Below are positions 40,442-47,669 of a DNA stretch of 64,000 bases, in pieces. Position 1 is the stretch's first letter; every line of letters starts with the position of its first letter. The stretch is from an uncultured Roseivirga sp. (GTDB taxonomy: Bacteria > Bacteroidota > Bacteroidia > Cytophagales > Cyclobacteriaceae): assembly GCA_947493005.1 (NCBI GenBank), contig CANLOY010000011.1, positions 39,799 to 103,798 of the forward strand. The letters are read 5' to 3'. The notes beneath the pieces were generated by a model. It searched no databases. It was not told the DNA's origin and saw nothing but the letters and a program-made list of their open reading frames with translations. The position numbers were made by a program, and so were the translations under genes.

Positions 40442-41644
40442 TTAAGGTAATATCAAAGAGAATTTTGTGCCTACGCCTTCTTGACTTTCGAAACTTAATT
40501 CTGCTTCAAGTAGAGTAGCTAGGTTCTTAGCAATAGATAATCCCATTCCTCTTCCCTTTATTTGTCTAACATTATCACTTCTAAAGAAGTGCTCAAAAAT
40601 GTGCTCTTGATCCTGTTGTGGTATACCTAGCCCATGATCCACGATCTCAATTTGGAGCTTATGATTTTTTTCAACCAAGTTGACTGCTACTGCTTTGTTC
40701 ATTGAATACTTGACAGCATTGGATAACAGGTTGTAGAGGATTTTTTTTAGGAGTTCGGAATATACTTCGGTTTCTTCTGATGTAATGAGAGTGTTAAGTT
40801 TAATTATCGGGCAATACTCTGTATCATTTCTTATATCACCAATGACCTGTTCTACTAGAGATTTTAGGTTGACAATAGAGGGGGAACTACTGGGTTGATC
40901 ACTATTGTTTTCCAGGAACTGCACATTAGATAGCACATCTTTTAGCAGGAGTGTGCTTTCAGAGATTCTTTCTAAGTGTTTTTTTGTTTGCTCATCAGTT
41001 GAGCCATTAAGTTTCAACTTTATAATCTCTGTAGATGACAAGAGAGAGGTGAGTGGAGTCATGAATTCACTTGATATATTTCTGGCAATCTTTGATTTAA
41101 TGCTGTTGAACTCTCTTTCTCTGGTTAAAGCTTGATTCAGCTCTTTTTCTGCTAGTTTTCTTAGTTCAACTTCTTTTTTTAGTTCCAGAAGACTGTTTTT
41201 GAGCTCTTCGTGAGTCATTTCTACTGTACGTCCCAATTCTTGGTTTTCAGCAGTGCGCTCTTTTTCCTCATTAAACTTTTTGACAACGGTGTCTATAATC
41301 ATTCCAATTTCCTTCCTATTGAAAGGTTTAAGAATGTAACCATGAGGATTGGTTTCTGAAATGGACTTGAGTGTTTTGGAATCTGATTTAGAAGTAATGA
41401 ATATACTGGCTAAAGATTGTTCCTGAAGAATTTCTTTGGTGACTTCTGCTCCGGTCATATTGTCTTCGAGTTCAAAGTCAACCATCATAAGCTGTGGCTT
41501 CTTCTTTCTGGCAATTTCCAGAGCTTTTTTGCCAGATGCTGCGGTACCTACAACCGTATGTCCAAGGTCAATAAGGGTTTTTTTTAATAGTGAAGCCGCA
41601 ACAATATCGTCTTCGATAATTAGAATTTCAGTAGTCGTATTCAT
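40442..41644 (-). CDS. REC-histidine kinase with Ser in place of the H-box His (probable pseudokinase)
   Basis: This 400-residue cytoplasmic protein has an N-terminal receiver domain with acidic pocket E11-D12-D13, phosphoacceptor Asp56 in MMVDFELE and Lys106 in YILKPF. A charged coiled coil follows (about 120-175), then HisKA (about 180-245) and HATPase_c (about 290-400). The ATP-binding motifs are intact: N box LYNLLSNAVKYS, G1 DHGLGIP, G2 GRGMGLSIAKNL. The H box reads NISSEFMTPLTS, so Ser192 (codon AGT, 41069-41071) stands where kinases have His. Autophosphorylation on the usual residue should be impossible. The gene is a tandem paralogue of the next one upstream, which keeps the His. It lies 333 nt upstream of the giant gene on the same strand. 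A role as a phosphorylated scaffold, phosphatase or partner in heterodimers is inference. Confidence 0.9.
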   Translation of the reverse strand: MNTTTEILIIEDDIVAASLLKKTLIDLGHTVVGTAASGKKALEIARKKKPQLMMVDFELEDNMTGAEVTKEILQEQSLASIFITSKSDSKTLKSISETNPHGYILKPFNRKEIGMIIDTVVKKFNEEKERTAENQELGRTVEMTHEELKNSLLELKKEVELRKLAEKELNQALTREREFNSIKSKIARNISSEFMTPLTSLLSSTEIIKLKLNGSTDEQTKKHLERISESTLLLKDVLSNVQFLENNSDQPSSSPSIVNLKSLVEQVIGDIRNDTEYCPIIKLNTLITSEETEVYSELLKKILYNLLSNAVKYSMNKAVAVNLVEKNHKLQIEIVDHGLGIPQQDQEHIFEHFFRSDNVRQIKGRGMGLSIAKNLATLLEAELSFESQEGVGTKFSLILP

Positions 41645-41842
41645 AGGTTAGGTAATCACCACATCATAGAATGGTTACCACCATGTACATATATGAGGCC
41701 AAATATCCGAATAGTAGAGAGACACTTTGGTAAATGGCTGTCTAGAGGTATTTATCCTAGTTTTTTTTCTTAGCTGAAAATTTCAGAGAATAAGTTAAAT
41801 GCTCAAGAATATCCCAAAACGGGACTGGTTTCTATTGTTTAG

Positions 41843-43081
41843 TTAATTCTTTGCTAAAGGCAACGTTAGAATGAACTTGGTTCCTATGTTTTCTTTACTT
41901 TCAAAAGATATTTCTGCTCCAAGAAGTCCTGCAAAGTTTTTGGTCACTGCCAGCCCTATTCCACTTCCTTCTATTTCTTTGACATTTTTTGCCCGGAAAA
42001 AGTACTCAAAGAGGTGTGGTTGGTCATCCTCAGGTATACCAATGCCGTCATCAATAAACTCAAAGCACAATTGATCTTGTTTGCCAATAAGGTTAATAAC
42101 GACTGGTTCTTTCCCTGAGGAATACTTTGCTGCATTGGAAGCTAAGTTGCCTACCACTTGTTTTAGAATCTCAGCATACACACTAATGGAATCGGGTGTG
42201 TCGTAATAGTTCAGTATAATATCAGGGCACTTTTTTATCTCACTTTTTACATCGTCTATTATCTCTTGAGTAAAAGATTTGACTTCAATTGTAGAAGGAG
42301 AGTTTTCAGCTCCTTCAATACCACTTTTTTCTAAAAACAGGATGTTAGAAAGAATTTTCTTTAAATGAAGCGTGCCTTCAGCAACTCTGCCCAGATGTTT
42401 ATTTATTGATTCATCCTTAGTCTCCTCGAATCTCAATTTTAAAATTTCAATGGAAGAAAGGATGGAGGTTAATGGCATCTTGAATTCATGAGATATGCTT
42501 TTGGCTAATCTGGACTTTATATTATTGAATTCTTTTTCTCTTTGTAGAGCTTGTGTTAGCTGGTCTTCAGCTTTTTTTCTGAGTTCAACTTCTTTTTCAA
42601 GCTCTTTGAGACTCTTCTTTAATTCATCCGTAGTCATTTCTACAGCTAACCCAAGTTCTTGGTTTTGGGTACTTAATTGTGTTTCTTCTCTGAATTTTTT
42701 GAGAACCGTATCTATAACCATTCCAATTTCCTTTCGATTAAAGGGTTTTAGAATATAGCCATGGGGGTTAGTTTCTGCAATTAATTTAAGTGTCTGCCTG
42801 TCGGATTTAGAAGTAACATATATTACTGAAGTATTGTGTTTTTCTAAAACGGATCTGGTGACATCTGCTCCGTTAAGGTTGCCTTCCAACTGAAAATCTA
42901 CCATCATTAGCTCAGGCTTTTTCTCCAGAGCTTTTGCAATAGCTTTTTTGCCTTCAACTTCTACTCCAACAACGTCATGCCCTAAATCTATCAGGGTTTT
43001 TTTGAGAAGTGATGCAGCGACAATGTCGTCTTCGACAATCAATATGTTTGTCCTCGATTGCATTTTAGTCAGTTTTTCCAT
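41843..43081 (-). CDS. REC-histidine kinase (paralogue with intact H box)
   Basis: This 412-residue cytoplasmic protein is organised like its downstream neighbour: receiver domain (phospho-Asp62 in MMVDFQLE, Lys112 in YILKPF), a coiled coil, HisKA with canonical SISHEFKMPLTS (His198) and HATPase_c. The HATPase motifs are N box VGNLASNAAKYS, G1 DDGIGIPEDD and G2 GSGIGLAVTKNF. A second possible start is Met7, just before the receiver domain. The receiver segments of the two paralogues share EDDIVAASLLKKTLIDLGH exactly, so the pair arose by tandem duplication. There is no sensor or membrane domain. Input probably comes through phosphorylation of the receiver, for instance by the hybrid kinase encoded 71 nt upstream; that relay is an inference. 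Confidence 0.92.
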   Translation of the reverse strand: MEKLTKMQSRTNILIVEDDIVAASLLKKTLIDLGHDVVGVEVEGKKAIAKALEKKPELMMVDFQLEGNLNGADVTRSVLEKHNTSVIYVTSKSDRQTLKLIAETNPHGYILKPFNRKEIGMVIDTVLKKFREETQLSTQNQELGLAVEMTTDELKKSLKELEKEVELRKKAEDQLTQALQREKEFNNIKSRLAKSISHEFKMPLTSILSSIEILKLRFEETKDESINKHLGRVAEGTLHLKKILSNILFLEKSGIEGAENSPSTIEVKSFTQEIIDDVKSEIKKCPDIILNYYDTPDSISVYAEILKQVVGNLASNAAKYSSGKEPVVINLIGKQDQLCFEFIDDGIGIPEDDQPHLFEYFFRAKNVKEIEGSGIGLAVTKNFAGLLGAEISFESKENIGTKFILTLPLAKN

Positions 43082-43152
43082 TTGTGGAATCTCTACTTTG
43101 ATTAGGTTAATAGTATAGTAGTTACCAGAGCGTTTCTGGGTGGTTTTATTTG

Positions 43153-46100
43153 TTAGCCTAAAAAGTCCTTTAGCCGTTTCTCGATATCATCACACTCTTT
43201 GTTAAGTTTTTTAGTGAACTCTTGTATATCAATCTCATTTGGGGTTTGATCTATTAATTCAATTCCCTTATCAATTAATTGTCTTATTTCAATAGCTTCA
43301 AGTGTGTGTAATGTTGTTTGCATTTTATGCCTAAGCTTATCAGCTGCCTCAGGGTCAAGGTTCGAAATAGTAAGCGGGAGCTTGTTTTTGATTGACTGAA
43401 TGTTGCTAATGTAAAGTGGGATTACTTCATTTTTAAATTCATCATCTCCTTGTAGTAGATCTCTAAGCGCATTGAACCCTTTTTGGTTGAAATTCTCTAT
43501 AGTATCCTGGTTCTCTTCTTCAGGTAGTTCAATAATATGCTCTTTTGTAATATATTTTGATAGTTTGAGATAAAGATCATGAGGGGTAAGTGGTTTTATG
43601 AGAAAGTCATTCATGCCTGCACTCATCGCCCGATTCTTTTGTCCAATTCTTACAGAAGCTGTAAGTGCAAGGATGGGAATGTCTTTGTCTTTTTCCCTTA
43701 TCAATTTAGTAGCCTTATACCCATCCATAATAGGCATCTGAAGATCCATTAGAATAATGTCAAAGTGTCTTTCATCAAAAAGTTTCAGTGCCTCTTCACC
43801 ATTGTCTGCCAGTGTTACAGTGATTCCCCATCTGTGCAAGAATTTTGAAGAAACCATTTGGTTGACTTTATTATCCTCAACTAAAAGAAGACTTATATTC
43901 CTAATAGCTATTCTATCTAATTTAGGCATTCCTACTGGGCCAGAGTGGGCATCCAGACGGTCACTTAGCGGTAATTTTAGCTCAAAGAAGAATTTAGAAC
44001 CTTCTCCTGGGGTACTTTCTACTTGAACAGTAGATCCCATTAATTCCAACAACCCTTTAATAATCGTAAGCCCTAAGCCCGAACCACCATATTCTCTTGC
44101 AGTACTTGTTTTTGCTTGAGTGAACCTTTCAAAGATTCGTGAACATTCTTCTTCCGACATTCCTATGCCAGTGTCCTTGACTTCGATATATACTAGCGCG
44201 TGATTGTTTTCAATTCCGTTATTTCTGGCGGTTATTGTAATAGATCCGGAATCTGTAAATTTTATGGCATTGCTTAGAAGATTATTCAGAATTTGAGCTA
44301 TTCTCATTGCATCTCCCATGATCACTTCAGGTAAGTGCGCGTCATAATCTATCTGACATTCAATACCTTTTTCTCCCATGCTATAAGCAAGCGCATTTTT
44401 AATGCTATCCAGAAGTTCTTTAAGGTTAAAATCTGATTGTTCTAAGAACAGTTTTCCTGATTCTATTTTATTAATGTCAAGCACATCATTTAGCAACACA
44501 AGAAGGTTCTCACCAGAGAATTTTAGAATGTTAAGGTTCTCTTTCTGTTCGGGGCGAGGATTTTCCTGTAAAAGGATATGCGTCATGCCAATGATTGCAT
44601 TTAATGGGGTCCTTATTTCATGAGACATGGTTGATAGAAATTGCTCTTTTGCTTTTGATGCATTTTCTGCTCTTTCCTTTGACTCAAGAATTAATTGCTC
44701 ATACTTTTTACGTTCAAGAAGAGCGCCTATCCATCTGCCAAAAAGCTCAAAAAACTCCTCATCATACTTATCAAAAGGAGCCACTCTTCTTACCTGTGAG
44801 CAAAGACTAAGAGTACCATATCTTACCATTCCGATACGGATTGGGGTACCTATATAGGCTTCTAGTTGTGTTTGTTTATAATGCTCATGACTACTGTATT
44901 CTGAGGTGCCGACTGAATCTATTGAGAAAACTTCCTGAGTTGAATAGGTTACGCTACAGAATGAATCATGAAGTAACCTTTCTTCTCCAGTACTTATTTG
45001 TGAAGGATTGGATTCGTTGTAGAAATGTTTAATAATGCATTTCGATCCGCTGACTTTCGCCAATATAGCAGAGTCCATGTCAAAAAGAATGCAGACTTCC
45101 TTAATGGCCTTATCAATTAGTTCGCTGTAATCGAGTTTTGTTACAGAAGAAAGGTCATTGAGCAACTCCAGGCCTTTTTGAAAACGTTCTTTCTTGAGTC
45201 TTACTTTAACTTTGTTAGAGATATCTCGTGCAAATACTGATACACCAATAACTTCTTCATGCTCATCTACTATCGGGTTAAAAGAACATTCATAGTAGAT
45301 GTTAGGGTCTCTTATGGCTTGTATTTCCTTTATAAACCGTTCTCCTTCAAAAGCTTTTGTGTATAGGTTTTTCCAGTATTCAGCAGTTTTTTCAGGTAAA
45401 GATTCGAAAAGCGCTTTTTTACCTACTTCCGGAGCTTTACCACTTTGTTGAATAACAAAGTTTTTAAAAAGTGAATTGAAAGTGATGTATTGGTAGTTTT
45501 TATCCAATGACCATACAATGTCCGTGGAGTTTTCTATAAGTGCTTTTAGGTTTGCCTGCTCCTTTCTTCGTCTCCTCTCATTCTTTTTTCTTTCAGATAT
45601 GTTTCTGGTCGAGGTCTGGACACTTGTGGTTTGTCCATCAGAATTCTGTATTGGTCTTGCCACTGTTTCGACCCAAATCGTATGCCCATTTTTATGCTTA
45701 ATTCTATACTCAATATTCTGATTTGCTCCTTTGAGTACTTTAGTAAAAGCTTCATTAATCAATTGTAGATCTTCAGGATGTGCCAGATCTATATGTGTCT
45801 TGTTTACAAACTCATCTTGTTTATAACCAGTTAAGTCTTCGATTGAAGGTGAAGCATATTCAAATACACCCGATGTTGTTTGTAGACATACCAGGTTTCC
45901 GGAGTTTTCTGAAAGCAGCCTGAACAGAGACTCACTTTCTCTTAAATCTTCTCTAGCTTTTTTGAGTTCTGTTATGTTCTTAGCAAATGCACCGACTCTT
46001 TCAACTTTGTCTCCATTGTAAAATATCTTCACGGTTTGACCCAACCAAATAGTCTCTCCAGCTTTGTTGACTATAGGGAATTCATAATAGGAGTCATCCT

Positions 46101-46830
46101 TGCCAGATTTGATCTGTTCATAATAGAATTGACCAAGTGATTCCATGTAATCTTGACGAACAAGATCGTAATAGTACTTCTGTAAAATTTCTTCCTTTGA
46201 ATATCCGGTGATTTTTATCAGATAGGGGTTGGCAAAGATGAATTTTCCTGCTTCATCTAACTCGTAAGCAATATCACTGATATTATCAACTAACCTTTCA
46301 AGTCGGGTTTTATTCGTTTCAAAATTGTATGCTTCTTTTCGTAGCTCAAGAAGTGCCATTACCTGCCTGGATAAGGCCTGAAGAGATTTACGCTGTGCTT
46401 CGTTCAGTTCATTAGGTTTATGATCAATAACACAAATGGTACCTAATGCGTAACCTTCATCATTAACAAGGGCAGCTCCTGCATAGTATTTAATGTAGGG
46501 TTTGTCAGTGCAAAGAGGATTGTTAGCAAAGAGTTGATCTTCTTCTGCATTTTTAATTTCAAAAATGGCGTTAGGTTGCTGAATAGTATATGTGCAACAT
46601 GAATATTCTCTAGGTAATTCGGTTACTTCTGACGGCAGACCTTCTTTTGCTTTTATCCATTGCCGTTTGTCATCTACCAGAGAAATTAAGGCAATTGGCG
46701 TTTCACAAATCTGTGCTGCAATTGTGGCAATATCTTCATAAGCCTGCTCAGGTAATGAGTCAAGAATATTATAATCCTTTAACGCCTGAAGCCTTAAGGT
46801 TTCGTTTTTAGGTGAGTCTGGTTTAGTCAT
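43153..46830 (-). CDS. Hybrid sensor kinase GAF-PAS3-GAF-HisKA-HATPase-REC-Hpt
   Basis: This 1225-residue protein shows no membrane segment. It has an N-terminal GAF domain (about 20-165, with RQWIKAKEGLP), three PAS domains (about 170-290, 300-415, 425-545; motifs NPYLIKITGYSKEE and SPSIEDLTGYK), and a second GAF domain (about 550-715). HisKA follows with MSHEIRTPLNAIIGM (His737), then HATPase_c (N box LNNLLSNAIKFTDSG; G2 YGGSGLGLTI), a receiver domain (phospho-Asp1029 in IILMDLQMP), and a C-terminal Hpt-like region with LRHKMQTTLHTLEA (His1168). All relay residues appear present, so it could pass phosphate His737-Asp1029-His1168 and then to another receiver. The two REC-kinase genes directly downstream are the obvious candidates. 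The soluble GAF/PAS set suggests intracellular sensing of a small ligand or redox state. Confidence 0.93.
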   Translation of the reverse strand: MTKPDSPKNETLRLQALKDYNILDSLPEQAYEDIATIAAQICETPIALISLVDDKRQWIKAKEGLPSEVTELPREYSCCTYTIQQPNAIFEIKNAEEDQLFANNPLCTDKPYIKYYAGAALVNDEGYALGTICVIDHKPNELNEAQRKSLQALSRQVMALLELRKEAYNFETNKTRLERLVDNISDIAYELDEAGKFIFANPYLIKITGYSKEEILQKYYYDLVRQDYMESLGQFYYEQIKSGKDDSYYEFPIVNKAGETIWLGQTVKIFYNGDKVERVGAFAKNITELKKAREDLRESESLFRLLSENSGNLVCLQTTSGVFEYASPSIEDLTGYKQDEFVNKTHIDLAHPEDLQLINEAFTKVLKGANQNIEYRIKHKNGHTIWVETVARPIQNSDGQTTSVQTSTRNISERKKNERRRRKEQANLKALIENSTDIVWSLDKNYQYITFNSLFKNFVIQQSGKAPEVGKKALFESLPEKTAEYWKNLYTKAFEGERFIKEIQAIRDPNIYYECSFNPIVDEHEEVIGVSVFARDISNKVKVRLKKERFQKGLELLNDLSSVTKLDYSELIDKAIKEVCILFDMDSAILAKVSGSKCIIKHFYNESNPSQISTGEERLLHDSFCSVTYSTQEVFSIDSVGTSEYSSHEHYKQTQLEAYIGTPIRIGMVRYGTLSLCSQVRRVAPFDKYDEEFFELFGRWIGALLERKKYEQLILESKERAENASKAKEQFLSTMSHEIRTPLNAIIGMTHILLQENPRPEQKENLNILKFSGENLLVLLNDVLDINKIESGKLFLEQSDFNLKELLDSIKNALAYSMGEKGIECQIDYDAHLPEVIMGDAMRIAQILNNLLSNAIKFTDSGSITITARNNGIENNHALVYIEVKDTGIGMSEEECSRIFERFTQAKTSTAREYGGSGLGLTIIKGLLELMGSTVQVESTPGEGSKFFFELKLPLSDRLDAHSGPVGMPKLDRIAIRNISLLLVEDNKVNQMVSSKFLHRWGITVTLADNGEEALKLFDERHFDIILMDLQMPIMDGYKATKLIREKDKDIPILALTASVRIGQKNRAMSAGMNDFLIKPLTPHDLYLKLSKYITKEHIIELPEEENQDTIENFNQKGFNALRDLLQGDDEFKNEVIPLYISNIQSIKNKLPLTISNLDPEAADKLRHKMQTTLHTLEAIEIRQLIDKGIELIDQTPNEIDIQEFTKKLNKECDDIEKRLKDFLG

Positions 46831-47039
46831 TTGTGCAACTAAGCCGCAGAAGCTAATATAATCTTTGGTAAAATGAAAGATTTACAGATCAAGATGAAGG
46901 CGTTTTTTTTGATTTATATAATAAAGTAGAATTTTTTCTTTCAATAGTGTAAGTGGTTACAGAATTGTCGTGTTCGAAAACTATGCTTCAATGTTCAATA
47001 TATTGTTCTTACAATTAATTGCTGGAAGCAAGAATTTAT

Positions 47040-47047
47040 TAATATTG
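47040..47047 (+). promoter_or_regulatory. Possible -7 box for the tRNA pair
   Basis: TAATATTG differs at one base from the Bacteroidota -7 consensus TANNTTTG. A TTG at 47019-47021, 18 nt upstream, could be the -33 element. It lies 27 nt before tRNA-Val. Confidence 0.35.
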
Positions 47048-47073
47048 CAATGTTACTTCAAGATGAAGAAAAT

Positions 47074-47148
47074 GGGGTATTAGCTCAGTTGGTTTAGAGC
47101 GCTGCCTTGACAGGGCAGAGGTCACTGGTTCGAATCCAGTATGTCCCA
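47074..47148 (+). tRNA. tRNA-Val (anticodon GAC)
   Basis: A 75-nt cloverleaf. Acceptor GGGGTAT pairs with ATGTCCC (two G-U pairs), the anticodon stem CTGCC/GGCAG encloses loop TTGACAG, and the T arm ACTGG-TTCGAAT-CCAGT is canonical. The discriminator is A and CCA is not encoded, as is usual in this phylum. It is followed 45 nt later by tRNA-Pro. Confidence 0.93.
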
Positions 47149-47193
47149 CTTAATTGAGATGCGCTTTATGCGCATTCTTTGGTTAAATATGCT

Positions 47194-47267
47194 CGGGATG
47201 TGGCGCAGTCCGGTAGCGTACTCGTCTGGGGGGCGAGTGGTCGCAGGTTCAAATCCTGTCATCCCGA
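47194..47267 (+). tRNA. tRNA-Pro (anticodon GGG)
   Basis: A 74-nt cloverleaf. Acceptor CGGGATG pairs with CATCCCG, the anticodon stem CTCGT/GCGAG encloses loop CTGGGGG, and the T arm GCAGG-TTCAAAT-CCTGT is canonical. The discriminator is A with no encoded CCA. A strong terminator begins 3 nt later, so the two tRNAs probably form one transcript. Confidence 0.93.
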
Positions 47268-47270
47268 CAA

Positions 47271-47321
47271 ACAATAAAGAGGAGTCTTTTGACTCCTCTT
47301 TATTGTTTGAGTTTTTTTATC
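47271..47321. terminator. Bidirectional terminator after the tRNA pair
   Basis: A perfect 16-bp stem (47271-47286 with 47291-47306) with a TTTT loop is followed by TTGAGTTTTTTTA. On the plus strand it ends the tRNA transcript. The stem lies just past the stop codon of the minus-strand small protein (47317), so it can serve both. Confidence 0.9.
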
Positions 47322-47538
47322 TGGTTCTTCTGTTTGATATGCGCTTTCTAAAAATATAAAGACTGCCAAGTCCAAGGTAAAATGCTCCAAACCAGGCAAA
47401 GGTATTATCTGGTTTACTACTCATTAGATAATCATACGCAAGCGTAATAAAATAAGGGATGCTTGTTAGTAAGAACAAAGGGATAGCTAATCTGTATGCA
47501 GGTTGTTCTTGTACTTGGGTATATTTCTCTTCTACCAT
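47317..47538 (-). CDS. Small two-helix membrane protein (hypothetical)
   Basis: With the ATG at 47538 this encodes about 73 residues. Two hydrophobic segments, around LAIPLFLLTSIPYFITLAY and AWFGAFYLGLGSLYIF, are followed by a positively charged tail RKRISNRRTR, consistent with a small inner-membrane protein. The frame stays open to 47631, but that start is a TTG lying inside the terminator of the upstream gene, so the internal ATG is preferred. No family is recognised. Confidence 0.6.
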   Translation of the reverse strand: MVEEKYTQVQEQPAYRLAIPLFLLTSIPYFITLAYDYLMSSKPDNTFAWFGAFYLGLGSLYIFRKRISNRRTR

Positions 47539-47604
47539 CAAAAAATAGTCTGAGTTTGAATACGGTTTAAACCGCAGATGTGTTAGTGGTTTTTTGATGA
47601 GTGG

Positions 47605-47648
47605 TAAAAGAAAGCCCCTGATTATAATCAACCAGAGGCTTTTTAAAA
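47605..47648 (-). terminator. Terminator of the M1 peptidase gene
   Basis: AAAGCCCCTG (47611-47620) pairs with CAGAGGCTTT (47633-47642). The single odd position is C-A on the plus strand but a G-U wobble on the minus strand, which indicates a minus-strand terminator. It lies 28-60 nt past the stop codon of the gene ending at 47670. Confidence 0.75.
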
Positions 47649-47669
47649 ATACAGGTTTAAGCTTATTAC

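Noticed and set aside
47074..47267. tRNA pair as an integration site of a mobile element
   Set aside because: No integrase and no direct repeat of the tRNA 3' end was seen nearby; the flanking genes are ordinary housekeeping or signalling genes.
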